From assembly GCA_021234155.1 (NCBI GenBank), contig JAJEKV010000034.1:7854028-7918027 (forward strand): DNA of 64,000 bases. The letters run 5' to 3'. The notes beneath the pieces are model-generated. The model ran no database searches and was not told the DNA's origin. It worked only from the letters and a program-made list of their open reading frames with translations. The translations under genes and the position numbers were made by a program. Numbering within the stretch: position 1 is the first letter of the stretch; the number at the start of each line of letters is the position of its first letter. Positions 45,425 to 59,700 of the stretch are shown in pieces. This stretch comes from Isoetes taiwanensis. Taxonomy: Eukaryota; Streptophyta; Lycopodiopsida; Isoetales; Isoetaceae.

Positions 45425-46930
45425 TTCCAGATTATGGAGACATGCTCTCCCTTTGTTAGATGAACATTCCTTACCCTCCACAATCCAAAGTTGAACATTG
45501 GGTGTCTATGGAGATGTAAAGAACAACTCTACTCCAGTCTTGAAGCAGCAAGAAAAGAACTCAAATAGTGATGTTGAGCTTATCTTTTACTATCTTATTA
45601 TGGTGGCACCTCAGATCCTGTACATGTAGTTATGCAGAATTATTTCATCAGTTTTGCCCTTTGACATCAGAATCTGATAGTCCTTTGCCAACATGATGTT
45701 TAGAGAAATGGAATTTGTAGATCATATTGGCAATAGTCTGTCGATGTTACACTGGTCCAAATGTAACAGAGATTTATATTATCCGAAGGCTGTGTAGGCC
45801 GACCAACATGCAGGAGATTTGTACATGATAATGGTATGGTCAGATAGAGCATATGAATGCCTTGGATAATCTGCAGACATTAGAGCTTGAGTTGAAAATA
45901 AGAAAATCTGATGCAAAGTTTAGGATCCGGTTATTGATAAAAATCATTGTTCATGCTCGTTGGTTCGTAATTTTATTGTATTAATATCTTTATTTTGTAT
46001 CGTGCAATTTGTTGGAAGCCATTTAACACCAAACAAATTCATTGAGTGAGTCTTGACATTGGCTTAACCAAGGATTCTCATTACTTAGCTGAATGGTTCT
46101 GTTCCCATGCTTCAGTCCACTTGGACACGAAGCAGCATCAACATACAGGATATGAAGATCTGCAGAAATAAAGTGTTCAATGGCTTGCCTGTTTCTAGGT
46201 CTACAACTAGACTGCTTTAGAAACCCTTGTTTGTTCTCCACTTCAACAATGTCTTTACTTTGCTAACAGTTCAGAACAGAGTCTAACTACTGCGCCGCCC
46301 GACCAACTACTATATAGTATGAGATACAAGACAACTGCTACAAAAGATCTATCTACCATATAGTATGAGATACAAGACAACTGCTACAAAACAAGATCTA
46401 TCGAGAGATTCTGTGGTCTTTAAGTCGACAGACAAAACATAATTACTTTGGCAATTTGTATCAGTTCAAAGTTCAATCTGGTGCGTCTTCCATCCCTGAA
46501 ATTGTAACTTTTGTTGAAAAAAAAAGGCGATTAGGAAACATGGCCCATGCAAGGCCATAGAGCAGGAAGTTGATGTGAAGAGAGATGTCTGGAAATTCGT
46601 ACGTTTCTAGCTCCTGAGCTCCTGCATACTGACTCCAAATATGACTCAGATACTAACCTCAAATGTGGCCTGCAGTATGAAAATGGCCCTTTAAATGGTA
46701 AGCACAAAGAGTTTAAAAATGAACTTTGGGCTACAATATTCTGATAGAGCAATGTGGGAATGTATAGCAATAATTTTGCCAGACCACATACATTGTATAG
46801 GGACCAAGCCTTGGGTTCCTCATCTATTCTTGCAAACAGTCTGAAAACGTCTGGCATCATCTCCTTACACTCCGAGTGGAATATGCAAGTTACAATAAGA
46901 TTACCATTCTTTTAATATATTGATGACACA
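45425..46930. other. 3' flank and intergenic DNA
   Basis: No gene recognised. A tandem duplication of about 37 bp (atatagtatgagatacaaga…) lies at 46312-46347 and 46360-46395. Confidence 0.45.
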
Positions 46931-46933
46931 GTT

Positions 46934-46937
<4 letters not shown>

Positions 46938-46964
<27 letters not shown>

Positions 46965-47445
46965 GTGTGGAAGAGGGTCTGCTTAAAATTCATTCCTCCA
47001 CGGGTGTGCTCTTTTGGCAGATTATGCATAGAGTCCTTCGGGTGAATACAAAAGTTACAAAGTATAAAGAAGAGGTAGGCCCTTTGTGCCTTGCATGCAA
47101 AGTGAGCAATGAGGCCTTGAAACATTGATTAATAGTATGTCTTGATTTGCAAGTGACGTGGAATTGGTGTGGGGACAGGTTTCACAATACACTAGGGACC
47201 AACTTGATTCTCTTGAGCATTCACACCAATGGGTACAGTCTAAGTGCATTGCCTTTCAAATAGTTAGGGCATGGATGCTATGGTTTATATGGAAGAGAAG
47301 AAGAGCAATTATATGCCGTGAAGAATACACCACATGTACACAATTGGTGTATGCTCTGGAGAGGTGTTTAAGAAAGTATAAATGCATACATGATTGTGAG
47401 ACTACGTTGAAAGAGGTAGTTTGGGAAACTTTCACCAAAGTTTAG
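46938..47445 (+). pseudogene. Plant L1 zf-RVT (RT zinc-binding) remnant
   Basis: After an A run of about 24 (46938-46961): FWQIMHRVLRVNTKVTKY … PLCLACKVSNEALKH-stop-LIVC, the zf-RVT pattern (F-W-x-x-x-H … C-x-x-C … H … C), then an open frame 47158-47445 with AWMLWFIWKRRRAIICREE, the usual W-F-I-W-K-x-R continuation. This is an angiosperm-style L1 subfamily, different from the LINEs above. Truncated on both sides. Confidence 0.65.
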
Positions 47446-47524
47446 CAGCTAGAGGTCTTCATTACCATGCAAAATCTTGAAGTTTGACTCTGTAGCTACC
47501 CCCTCTTCAGATTTGTGCAAGAAA

Positions 47525-47706
47525 GAAAGAAAGAATGAATGAATGTTTTTTATCGTCCATGGAGACCAATCGACCTATGGGACCCAATGAAGGAGCGCAA
47601 TAAACTTATACTGTCCGGGTTAAAAAAAACCCCTGTCCCAAAGGGTTTTCGAGGGAAAAACCGTGGCAGTAATAAGAATACTGTCAAACTGTACAGGTAT
47701 ATATCA
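47525..47706 (-). repeat. Isolated LINE 3' end with mixed (TTCA)n/(TTTC)n tail
   Basis: Reverse strand carries the LINE 3' block (ggtttttccctcgaaaaccc, gggtcccataggtc, gacgataaaaaac) and closes in ATTCATTCATTC then TTTC repeats. Nothing of ORF2 is left, so this insertion was truncated to about 180 bases. Confidence 0.8.
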
Positions 47707-48747
47707 TCATGAATATGGCTTATTTTTAGGAAGTTCAATCACAAGCTGATCTCATCTTCTATTTTTGGTTTTTCAATAATGGATGCAAGCTAGCAGCTTT
47801 TTTCCGTAATCCATCCTATATTATAAGGTTTTGGTGTAAGTATGTAATGCATCATGCCCTAAATTAGGTGACTAAGATTTGATCACGCTATTCTACGGTT
47901 GGATTTTGATGAGGTTGAGTTTAGGGTTAGGAAAAAAATTTCGTGCTGGCCCAAGCTGTATTTTCTACGATTCAACATCCGTTCTGGCAGCGGATTAGGA
48001 GGTCGCAATAAGCTCACCAGATTAGCTCAAGGTAAGCATAGCTTGCTATTTCCATTTACTAAAGCCCTTGCTGAATATTTTCCTATTTCCATTAGTTCCG
48101 GTGGAGCTTGGACTTGGGAGCTTTGTTGCCTACGATTTTAGAATCAGACTCAGCTATAAATTATGAGGTCGCCTCTGGTAAGATATTGAATTGCACAGTC
48201 AAGCAGCAAGAGCAAATGGTTGAAACTGACTTCAGCAACAGCGGGTCTTTCAAGTTTGAGAGGGCCTCTATCCAATTTAATAATGGCATCTGGTGAAGCC
48301 AGTTCCAACACCAAGCAGATTAGAAATCATAGAACCCCAGGTAAAAACTTCAAATCTTATCTACGAATTTTACTCCATTCAATTTTGTTGTTACTGTTTT
48401 TGTTGCTCAGTGCTGGCATTATTTGTCTGCAGATCCTGACGTGGAAGTGATTGCCATACAGGTACATTTGCGCCCGACAATGGATCTTGGATATAGATTA
48501 CTCTTCCTTCAAGGGCTAATTTCAATACCAAGCAAGCTGCTTCAATATAAATATTAATAGGGTTCTGCTTTCAACTTACGAAACTCGGTTCTTTTTATAT
48601 TTCAAGCATACCAATCTGCCGGAGTAACAGAATGTGCAAATGGCAAAATAAGGAGTGATAATTGCTGCTTTGCATATCTGCCTTATATAAGACTTTCTTC
48701 ATTGATCTCAAAAGTTGAAAGAGCTTGGGGTTTGTTTTTTTACACAG
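47707..48747. other. Intergenic; possible exon debris
   Basis: Open stretches at 47899-48296 with splice-like ends do not match any family I recognise. Confidence 0.3.
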
Positions 48748-49034
48748 GAAAGCATGAGCACGGATGCCAGTCTGGTGCCAGTAGTTGTCTTGTTACTTTT
48801 GTATGCATCCACTTTGTCTGTAGTCATGTTGGAAGACAATATTTTAATGCCACGAGGAAGAACTATAATATTGAAACAACAATTGGAACATTACGGATGT
48901 ATAGATCTTCTTGGAAGGGCAGGAAAACTAGAAGATGCAAAAACTCTATTCATAAGATGCCATTGCAACCTGACGCTACCACCTGGAAGATTTTATTAAT
49001 CTTTTGCCACGTTCATGATGATACAAAAAGTTAA
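48748..49034 (+). pseudogene. PPR protein fragment (PLS/E-type), frameshifted
   Basis: Two frames together give a classic pentatricopeptide C-terminal region: TFVCI…CSHVG, GRQYFNA, then EHYGCIDLLGRAGKLEDAKT in one frame and MPLQPDATTWKILL…C-VH in another. PPR proteins of this type bind organellar RNA for editing or processing. Only about one and a half repeats plus the start of the E motif are present, with frame changes, so it is a broken copy. No DYW domain follows. Confidence 0.75.
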
Positions 49035-49535
49035 AAACTGCAGCAAAACAACCAAAGTTGTGTTTCAAAGAATCTGTAACGTACACGTAACAAAATGATG
49101 GTTGATGCCATTCACTATTGATGAGAGTTTTTTGAAGGGTGCCATCAGCTTCTCAATACTAAATCTTTTTACCCATTTTTCTTCATTAAAGAAAGATACT
49201 TGATGAGATTATGGGTAGTTACATTATTTACAAACATCTGATCATTATCAAGGTCCCCAAATTTTAGACTTCTGTCTTGCTAGAACATGGAATAGAAACT
49301 TAAAAAAAATTTCAACTTACATTCTTAAAAGTTTTTGGATCCCACAACTTAAAAGCTCTATGGAAAGCGTCCTTATTGGAATAACATGTTTTTTATCTAA
49401 ATGGAAATAAACGTCATGGAAAAGCCTAACAAACAATTTACTGTCAATTTTGGGAAATGTAGAGGCCGTAGAAAAAGATAGAAAAGGAAGATAATTAGTT
49501 AGCAAGACGACGATTCTTAAGACAAGTCATAATAA
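49035..49535. other. Intergenic, nothing recognised
   Basis: AT-rich DNA between the PPR fragment and a LINE. Confidence 0.4.
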
Positions 49536-49537
49536 CA

Positions 49538-51000
49538 TAGAATAGAATAGAATAGAATAGAATAGAATAGATTTTTAGCATCCACGGAGACCGATTGGCC
49601 TATGGAACCCAAACAAAAAGAGAGCAGCAAACGTATTACTGACAGGATTAAAAAACGGTTTTCGAGGGAAAAACCTTAGCAGTAATGAGTATGATGGCAC
49701 GCTGTACAGTTGTATAGGACAGTTCAATATACCGTCTCGGAGGACACAACTGAGTCCGTGCATCCAGAACCTCCTGGAGGTATGACCCCAACAAACCCAC
49801 TGACGTCGTATTCAATAACTCATGCAACGGTTGTCGAACATACCGCTCTCGGATACGGGCAAACGCTGGGCAGATCTGGAGGGCATGACATTCATCCTCA
49901 ATGGCGCCCTGGTGGCAATAGTGGCAAAGCCTTTGCTCTCGTGCTTCCCGAGCCCAACACCCTGTCTCAATGCGGAGGCGATGTGCACCCGTGCGAATGG
50001 AAGCTATAAGTCTGCGCTAGGATTGACTTGCTGCTGATAGTATGCCAGCTTAACGTGCGTCAGAGCATCTGCATCCCAGAGCTTGCGAAGGAAAGTGGCA
50101 TTTAGGTACAGCTTAAGTGCCTTGTGATCTTTCTTTGTCCTTACATGTATGCATCTGTTTGCCTGTACACCCCAGCGTGAGAACCACTGAGCTTGCTTGT
50201 CCTTCCAGCAGGCTTTCAGGCATTGGGGACCCATCGCCATGGCCAAAGCAAGGTTGGGCAAACGTGTATCACCCATAGCGACCACCTTCTGGAAGTAAAT
50301 GATATGGCGTTCCAATGCAGCCCGTTGAAGGGGTAGAAAATCTGTCTCCTGGAGTAGGATCTGGTATGGAACTGTGGACTTTACCCCAAGGGCTCGTGCC
50401 AAGAAGGCTTTCTGCATCTGCTCGAGGTCATTCCAGGTGTCGAGGGATATCACCGGACCCCACACTTCTGCCCCATACAAAAGGACCGGCTCGACCAAGG
50501 CCCGAAACAAGTGTGACTGGTGGCCCCAGGCATACAACTCTGCCTTGTGGCTGTTGTTCTGCATGGCATATAGTGCTTTCCAACCCGCCATGACCCACAA
50601 CCTGATGGCAGCATCCCAATGGGTGGTAGTAGAGAACTCGATCCCCAAGTACTTGTAGGTCGAAGCCACCTCTACATCTTGTCCCTGGTAAGTGAATGAG
50701 GGAAGTCTTGGCTGACGGGATGATGAAACTAGCAGCACCCTAGTTTTGGCCAAGTTAACTCCAGGTGTGAAGAGCATCCAGGTGACGTTGCATGTCCTCT
50801 GGAGTATAGGCCAGGAGGTTGACATCGTCAGCATATATGAGTTGCCAGATTGTGTGATGCATGAGATGGGCGCCCGCACCTCCATGCTCAGAGAGCCAAT
50901 CTTCCAGCTAGTCAATGTATAGGCAAAGAGTGTGGGGGAGAGGGGGCAACCCTGACACACTCCAATACTACTGATTACTGGCTGTCCTGACGATATGGTA
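49538..51000 (-). pseudogene. 5'-truncated LINE, RT to 3' end, (TTCTA)n tail
   Basis: Reverse strand starts inside RT (CQGCPLSPTLF at 50950), loses the YADD block through a frame change and a small deletion, then reads a long open frame: LAKTRVLLVSSSRQPRLPSF, YKYLGIEFSTTTHWDAAI, YGAEVWGPVISL, FLPLQRAALERHIIYFQKV, LWDADALTHVKLAYYQQQ. The C-terminal knuckle follows in shifted frames (49985-49790). The 3' block is at 49720-49580, and the tail is seven TTCTA units (49538-49571). About 90% similar by eye to the copy at 20870-22386; best preserved of the family here, still dead. Confidence 0.85.
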
Positions 51001-51231
51001 CGGCCTGAGCATGCCTCGTATAGCCTATAGAAAGCTTAGCAACACAGCTTGATAGCAACTTCATAGCTGCTAAGATTATATGAAGGCAACTTTAAGAATT
51101 ACTAACAACTTCCCAAAACAATTGTTTTTACATGATGAGATGTTTCTGGCATCTATATAACAAACAATTTGCACCTTCAATTCAACCTCAACGTATACCC
51201 TACAATGCACACCCATTACCCACTATTATTG

Positions 51232-51294
51232 CATTCTACAAATGCCAGTGTAGAAGCTTTGAAAAATGAAAAGCATCTAGCTTTAAAAGAGCAG
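51232..51294 (+). repeat. Direct repeat, left copy
   Basis: cattctac…gtagaagctttgaaaaatga…aaaagagcag matches 60944-61005 in the same orientation (about 60 bp, some mismatches). The two copies flank the transposase/methyltransferase region. Confidence 0.55.
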
Positions 51295-51332
51295 TTTAAG
51301 AAAAAAATTTAGAAAATAAACAAGATGATTTT

Positions 51333-51351
51333 GCGGCGGCGTTGCCGCCGC
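51333..51351. repeat. Perfect GC hairpin
   Basis: gcggcggc, gtt, gccgccgc in AT-rich surroundings. Conceivably an element end or terminator-like hairpin; unproven. Confidence 0.4.
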
Positions 51352-52200
51352 TATAGTTCGAAGGGTTTTTTGAAGTAGCGGTATGGGTGAGACGGAGACC
51401 ATGTGAATGTGTGCTGTATGTATAGTAAGATAGAATTTTTATTTATTTAGAATTTTAGAATGGAAAGTATGACTTTTTCCTTTTAAAAGATTAAATGAAC
51501 ATAAAATACCATATAGAACATTCATTCTTTCCCAGTCGAATTTTTCATTGGTGGTATTAAAAATGCCATTGAACTTTAAGAAGACTTTTAAGATGCATTC
51601 GAGTTCCTTGGGTGCCTGAATTTATTAGATTTTTGCTTTGATTTACCCCAATGTATACAAAACTATTCTGCTCATTTCTAAAAAAAATTCTAAGGCAATC
51701 CATTTTTTATGATAAGAATGCCATTAAACCTTAAAAAGAATGCTATGAGTTCTTTGGGCGTTTAAGCTATTAGATTTTTGTTTAATATACAATAGGAGGG
51801 CAAATTCGAAAATCCCTTTGTTGTTCGTCTAAACTGTATATCAGAGATTGAAATCAAATTACCCATGTTACAACCAAGTTCTCCATTTGCATCAAATTTT
51901 GCAAGAACCTCTCTGCAATTCAACAGACCCTTGGCCACATCGTCTGGAAACTCTGCTGTGAAGTCCAAGGATGGCAAAATCAAGGTGCTCGTGATGGGCT
52001 AAGAATTTTGCTGCCCTAGAATGCATGTACAGTTTGTACGATGCAAATACACAAATTTGTAGAATTTTCTCTTAATTTAAGCAGTAGAATCTGCTCGAGC
52101 TGTGGTGGACGTTTGATTGGATTATGGCCGAGAAACACAGATTCAAAATAGAGACACGCCACAGCTGCATGGATGCCATAATCTTTAGATAGCGGGCATG
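51352..52200. other. No gene recognised
   Basis: A 73-codon reverse frame (51983-51762) has protein-like composition but no family I recognise; it could belong to the 3' end of the transposase-like gene. Confidence 0.3.
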
Positions 52201-52206
52201 AATGGG

Positions 52207-54518
52207 TCATATTCCACTATGTAAAACTGCCGAGTTCACTGCGTTGACACAAGCAGACGGGGTAACATTACTAGTCATTGAAGTGCCCATTCTGCGCATC
52301 AAAGTATCCATACCTGGACCTATTCCAACAAAATTATGTTCTCTATGGGCTTTGCACTTTGCACTTTGCAGCATAGCTTCTGTCAGATCGTACAAGCATG
52401 CATCGTACAAGGATACTTTATTCACATACCCTCTTGATGCCAACCAACTAGCATGCACAGATTCAGATAGATTAATGTTAGGGATTTGAGCTGCAGTTGC
52501 TAGATTCACTCCATCCTCCATAAAGTTGCCCCATCTGCTCACTCTTTGATGCCACCATGCTAGCCATGAGCCTAAGGAACTTATGTCTGAAGGGCTAGTT
52601 TTTCCAAGCCACCAATTGACAATATTCTGAAAAGCAACTTCAGCATCTTCCGCAGTGGGTGCGGATCTCCAGGCCCTGCACAAATTCAGATGCTCTTGTC
52701 TATGTTCTTGTGATATGTACTTATTTGTGTGTCTTTGAAGACACTATTTCCAATGGAATTTACAACCAGGTTCCTTTCCTTCCATGGGCTGGCCATCATT
52801 GAACACAACTCGAATGGCATTCCAATTAGCTTGAGCTTCGTCTGCCATGAATCCTTTGAACTGAGCGGGTGTTGAGTTCTTTAGTCCGAGTTCTTTAGTA
52901 CCATAACTCTGTTTAGCTTATTCCAGAACTTTATCTGAGCTTCCGTGTCCTCCGTTTTCATATCACATGTTGCTATTGTAAGAAGACAACACATACTGAA
53001 CATTTCCAAAGATTGCTTTAATTTTTTAAAATGGCCATTGAAAAGTAGAAAGAAGACAAATATACCTGGGGTCGTACACATGGCATGCCAAAGTAGTCCA
53101 CCCAACAGTGCGTTTTACGTGGTCAAAATGGACCCAAGAGTCTTCCAAGTCTCATCATGGACGCATTCTGTTGACGAGCTCCACTCCAGAACCGGCTCCT
53201 GTTGTGGACATTTTGAAGACATAACACCGACCATTGTCCTCTCGTCATGAAGTTGGTATGGAAGCTTGGAACCGTGAAAAATTTAATATTTGCAGTGCTG
53301 TTTTAAGTATATGATCTTTCCAACTTCATCTTTTTGGTGGACTTGTTTTTCAAGACTCTTATTTATCCACTGGCGTATCCTACAACAAAACCGAAATTTA
53401 GAAAAGATGCATAATCAAATAGTTACAATTGAAAGGTAACCAGGTGAGAAAAAGAATACCTTCTTTTATTGCAAAGAGGTTGAAGTTGCTTCAACAGATT
53501 GTCTATTCTATCTCTCCCCCACAACTGTATGTCATCACAGTCAGTAGTTGTCAACAAGTTGTTGATAGTGATCTCCATGGCTACCTCCATCTGAATCTGT
53601 TTTGCCCCCTTTTTGCTTCCTATTGAAGCATTAAGTCTACCATTCACCATTTGGAGTAGCAAATTTAATTCTTCACGAGTTGGAGGAGTCCTGATAGGAT
53701 GGTTATGTGTACCAGCATGAAGGGCTAATCTTGTATGTGTGGCTTCGTCTGGTATAACATAATATATCACACAACTGCATAGTGCCAGGCATGTTGGCTG
53801 CTCCTCACAGTATTCACAAGCAAGCACTCCATGTGATCGGGATATGGGGCCAACTGCAGGTTGTTGCTTCATAGTTCCTTTCCACTGGACATCATTTGGT
53901 AGACTTCTAGAAAGAAAATAGTCACATGTCGGATTCATGCACCTTAAATGACCACAACACTTAGAATATTTAACTATGCCATCGAATGAATGACTTGTCT
54001 TCTCGGGTTGGTAGACATCTTACTGATGTTGGTGCAGAAATAGATGAACACAATCTTTTCAATTTGCTAGATCCAAAACTTTCAACTACTGTCTGAAACG
54101 TGGATACAATGTTTACATTACTCTCAAGAATATGTTGGGTCGGACTATCAACAATTATAGGTGCATGAGGAGTGCTGACCTCAGTGGGAATAGGAGTGCC
54201 TTCTACTGTTACAAAGTTCCCATTACATGATAGGGCCACATACACACTATCACCCTCTTGACTCAAAACTTCTTCAAGAAGGACCGTCTTGCCTCTCCCA
54301 CTCGTGGATTGCACAACACACAATTTTTCATTACGAAATTGAAAACTATCACACAGCCATTTCCTAGACAGTTGACATTCTCCATTCTCGAAAGTGCATA
54401 CCATTCTCAATCGTTTACCTGGTGATATGACTATCACGTCATTTGCAGTGAAAGCAAGAATCTCACAATCGTTTGCAGCCATTGCTTGAAGAAAAAGTTT
54501 GTGCTGCACAGACAACAC
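52207..54518 (-). pseudogene. Transposase-like gene (Cys/His N-terminus, D-rich core), decayed
   Basis: Reverse strand. 54518-53970: unrecognised N-terminal domain. 53960-53423: zinc-type region (YSKCCGHLRCMNPTC, CEYCEEQPTCLALC, HAGTHNHPI). 53170-53080: WKTLGSIL…LLWHAM, then an intron (GTATATTT…CAATAG) to 52980: ATCDMKTEDTEAQIKFW, FKGFMADEAQANWNAI, GCKFHW, LCRAWRSA, NIVNWW, WLAWWHQRVSRW, INLSESVHASWL. I associate this series with large transposase-like families in mosses, lycophytes and ferns, similar in logic to MULE transposases; the class is not certain. Lesions: one-base frame change near 53965; a 14-bp tandem duplication (actaaagaactcgg) near 52880-52905; TAG after FHWK at about 52738; and indels near 53115. 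C-terminus ends at 52207. Confidence 0.65.
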
Positions 54519-54860
54519 ACCCTCTGCGAAACTAGAATGCTAATACAAGTAAATCCGTTAACACATTAAATCCCTTAGCACATTAAATTTGGGCCACGAA
54601 TAATCATAATTAGTGAAATGCACTACTACAATTTCGTAAGATAATTAAATTTGTACCTTTCTTGCCCGTTTAAATTTAACCACATTAATTATATACGTTA
54701 TAGAATTGTCCGTTTATTTGCGAAAACGAGAAAATTTTCTTCCTTTAAAATTGTTCTATCATTTTAAAAAAGTCGACTTTCATTTGTTAAAAAATCTAAG
54801 TTCATTTGGAAAAAAAATTGGAAAAAAAGTGAAGGACATTTTCAAAAAACAACGTTCAGG
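54519..54860. other. Intergenic between divergent genes
   Basis: AT-rich, nothing recognised. Confidence 0.4.
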
Positions 54861-54861
54861 T

Positions 54862-55408
54862 GGAAAACGCCTGTGCCTTCCAGATCGAGTGCAGCGACGC
54901 TCCTCCATGTTTTTGTGCTAGCCAATCTGACTGTGGGGCTCCCTGCACATCGCTATTACAGATCTCGCAACTGGTAAATACTCTTCTTTTGATTTTTCTG
55001 TACTTCTTCTTTTGATTTGAAAAAAAAATTCTGCCTTCCAGATCGAGTGCGGCGGCGCTCCTCCATGTTTTTGTGCAATCCGGACTGAATGCGGGGCTCC
55101 ATTCGAACATGGTAATAGATCTGTCTTAAGCTTTTTTTCTGAACTACTTAAGCAAGATCTGTCTTCCTTTGAAAAAAATAATTTCTTCATGATCCGGAAT
55201 GGGGCCTTCCAGACCGAGTGCGGCGGCGCTGCTCCAATTATTTGTGCAATCCAGTTCAAACTATATCTCCAGCTCCATACTCCAGCTAGGCGGGAAAACG
55301 CCTGTGCCTTTTGGACCTAGTGCGGAGGTGCTCCTCCATGTTTCTGTGCAGGACAAACGATCTGTGGGGGCTCCAGACATAGCGGTATTACAGATTTTGC
55401 AATAGGTA
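54862..55408 (+). repeat. Imperfect repeat array with cysteine-rich exon-like units
   Basis: Four units (about 54862-54984, 55031-55115, 55203-55275, 55291-55408), with a weaker fifth at 56480-56532. Each has ccttccag, then gagtgcggcggcgctcctcc, atgtttttgtgc, and ggggctcc, and most end before gtaata/gtaaat/gtatta, so they look like exons with acceptor and donor sites. In frame they encode variants of ECGGAPPCFCA…CGAP. Both function and strand of use are unknown; they lie upstream of, and on the same strand as, the ParB-methyltransferase-like gene. Confidence 0.6.
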
Positions 55409-55634
55409 AATACTCTGGAATTTGTGTGTGGACGTATAGAGATCTTATAGTTTAGCATGAATACTTTGTCTGTTTCTTTTGAATTCGTCTGATTGCAGGC
55501 TTTGTGCTATGGTGAGTAACCAATATCGTAGTTTTCTTGGAAAGTGCCTCAAGGATAAACTTCTGCAGCATTTAACTTAGAAGATAAATACCTGGATATA
55601 CTTCTGCAAGGAATAGTCGAAGTTCTTGTATTCA

Positions 55635-56333
<699 letters not shown>

Positions 56334-56762
56334 CTTGCCTCATTTATTGCCTCAGCTATACCTTGATTCGAAGCAGATATACCTTGATTATTTTGTTTGT
56401 TGAGAAACCTCCTTATATATTTTTCATTGTCTAACCTGTTTTGGCACTTTAAATATTGCAGGAATCAGCTCAGTTTGGACCATCTGGTTATTTGTTCTAG
56501 CATAGTTATGGGGGGCTCCAGACACACCGGTAAACACAAAATTTATTTGAAAAAAAAATACTGTTCTTCTTGAAGATTATGTGTTGTGATGTTCAAGGAC
56601 ATGTTCGGTTATGGTTTACACTAGAAACAAAACTCCCATCCCATTTGTCCCTCTTGCTTACACACCCCAAAGAGAAGGCGGCAGAAGCACTCAGGTTCAC
56701 TAGAGGTATCAATAGGTGACACAAAAAGTATAAACCCAGGAAAAGCATTCACCGTTTTAGCA

Positions 56763-59700
56763 ATGGCAAAAGATACAGAAAGTCGAATGGTAGAGAAAGG
56801 CCAAGTAAATGATGTCCAGGATATGACTGCCACTGATCCAGAATTTGCCCAGGTATGTCGCTGTTTAATTAGATCATTTTCCTTATGTAACCATGAAATT
56901 TGTGTAGGTTTTTGCTCACGAGATGGTGGCTGACATAATGAGTAAATGTCGCATTGAGAGAGGATCAGAACCTCCCAAGATACCTCTTTGCCGTATCTTG
57001 CGGAATGAGGCCGTACGTGCTGTGTCAAGATGTGATACTAAGATGAGGGATATACTTCGTAATGATGGTTATTTACCTGAGAAAGGAAAATTTGTGTTGT
57101 CCATGAAATCCATTAAGGGATGTGATGTTCTAGTTACTGACTCTATTCGCTCTAAATGGGATGATTACTGGAATGAGGTCAACGACGACTTCGAGAAAGA
57201 ACTTGAAGATTCCGAGGAATGGAAGGACTTATCAGGCAAGATGTTTCTTTGTTGGGATGGTAATCATAGAACAACAGGTTGGATGGAGGAGATACGTTAC
57301 AACCATCAATTCTGTTATGAGAAGAGCAGGCACATTCGTGTTGAAGTGTCTTTCATTGATGTGAAGAAATGCCATGTTCAACAACTCATATCGGCCCTCA
57401 ATAGAGTTAACGAGTAAGAGGATTGAATATTCTGGATCCGTTACACTATTCAATTATGTTGATTGTTTTTATGTTGCCTTCAGGTTGAATGAGGATGGTG
57501 TTGTGCATAACACAATGAAGGATACAATATATAGTGTCCACAAAATTGCTACAGCAAATCCAAAGCAATATTTTTCCAAATTGGATCCTCAATACCTAGC
57601 TACATTGAAGATAAAAGATAATGCTTCTTCAAGCACTGGTACAGAACAATGGTATCAACTACCACGTTTGGCTTACTGCAAGATACTATTTTAGGTTGCA
57701 CTCCATATCTGTTTAGTAACCCTTTTGAATTTAATGTCCTTAATTGTGTGCTCACACCACCTCCTTGATTTAAATAGAGGCAAATGGATAAAGAGATAGC
57801 GGTTGAATTGGCAGCAGCAAAAGATGGTGATGACAAAGACGCCTTACGTACAGCAGCAACAAAAAGGGTTCAAGATAAATGGGTACAAAAAATGGGAAAG
57901 ATGCTTGCCATTGTCAATCCTGCATTGGGGACAAGTTGGTTAGATGCTGTTACTAGGGCTGATTTTGACTCCAAAACTTCTAGATTGTCAATTGAAAAGC
58001 TCCTCGAGATGGTGAAGGCTAAGGTATCCAATGATGTAAGAGATTGTTGGGTGCATTGGATGTCATCGGGGTCTGCGATCCATAATACGTACGGGATTCC
58101 TAAGGGTGATAAAAGCTTCAAAGATTGGATAAAAAAGGAAGTTTGGTTGGAGCATTTGGTGGAGAAGTCTAGTGAAGTATTCAGTGAGACTGCTGCAACA
58201 TATCATTTGCAGATTCAAGTACCACATGGTGGTGACTTAGAAAGTTGGTTCCGAGCCTTCAAATTAAAGAATAGAGCCACTATGTTCAAGCCATATCACA
58301 AACACATGTCTGCAACTGTGGCTATGGCGTCTTCTTATGAGATTGATAGAAGTTCAAGAAGAGTAGCCTACAGGTATAAATAGTAGAGTTTCTGCCTTTT
58401 TTTTTTTTTTTTTTTTTGAATACATTTAAACGTTTTGTGCAATTTTGCAGATATTACAAACACCTTCTCAGTGAGAAAACTTTTAGCAAACCTGCCAATT
58501 GAATTGGAATGTTGGAAGTACATGTACTCAAAAAAGGGGAACTTGGATAGGCAAGGTGGTCTAAGTGATTATGAAATTCAAAATTGTCCCTGGTGGATCG
58601 ATTTTGCTATGGGAGAATATCCATTAAGTGAAGAGGAGGAGTATAAGGCAAATGTGAAAGTTCCGGCTCTTAAAAGATAAGTGGATTCACCTGGAAAGAC
58701 AAAAACAAGTTTGGATGATCCACTTGATAAAGGAGATCTAAAAAGAAAGAGAAGAAAGCAAGAGAAGTCACAAGAAATTTCTGGTAAATAATTATCATTA
58801 TTTCTTTGCATTCATGTACATATTGATTTTTTACAACCATGTGACACCATGTTACACGTGTGGCAGCTGGTACAACAATCAATCTGGATTTAGCCGATGC
58901 TGAGGAAGATGTCCACCCTTTCGACATTTCCAAGGTGGTCTCCAACACCTCGCTTGAATTGCATTGTGGAGACATCTTGCATGCCTATGAACAATATTCA
59001 AAGAAGGTCGATGCTCCAGTTTTTCAAGACGTTAGAGAATTTGCAAAAAGGCATGCTAGGAAGCCACATGAGTACAAGAGAAGTGGTAATGTCAGAGATT
59101 GGGGGTATGAAATAGTTATTATTGATTTCCCTACAAATAACATGTCTTGCGAGGAGTATTTTGAGATTCCACCATGAAACATATGCAATACTTCTTTAAT
59201 TCAAGCAGCTTTCTCATTTGGGACATTATGCCTTGATGATGATGGTTGGTTGGTTGGTTTCCATTTGTTCGGTTGAACAAGCAAGGACAGTAGAGAAAGA
59301 GGCAAGATTAAAATGCTTGGAGACCTTCAGAACTTACTTTTTGCATCAGAAAGCGCCTTTTGGATACATGAAGGACAGATTTGGAAAGTTTACAAGCAAT
59401 GTCTTGCTTGTAACTGTGTGGTCTAGAAAGGGCACCTCTCCAAGCATCCAAGACAATGTTCAGTTCTCAAGTAAGTGATCTTCTATTTTATCTATCTTAT
59501 TTTAAACTATCGTATCTCATGTATATTGATTTCATGTGTTTCTTAATTTTAATATATCTCATTTTATGTTTTGTTAATATTTGTCCATTTCAGACAAACG
59601 TCTAACACTCTCCAAGCAATCACTTGCTCATTTCTTCAGGGACGGCAGTAAGCTTACTGCAAGCCCTACTACCACAGGTAGGAAATCCACCGAGAAGTCT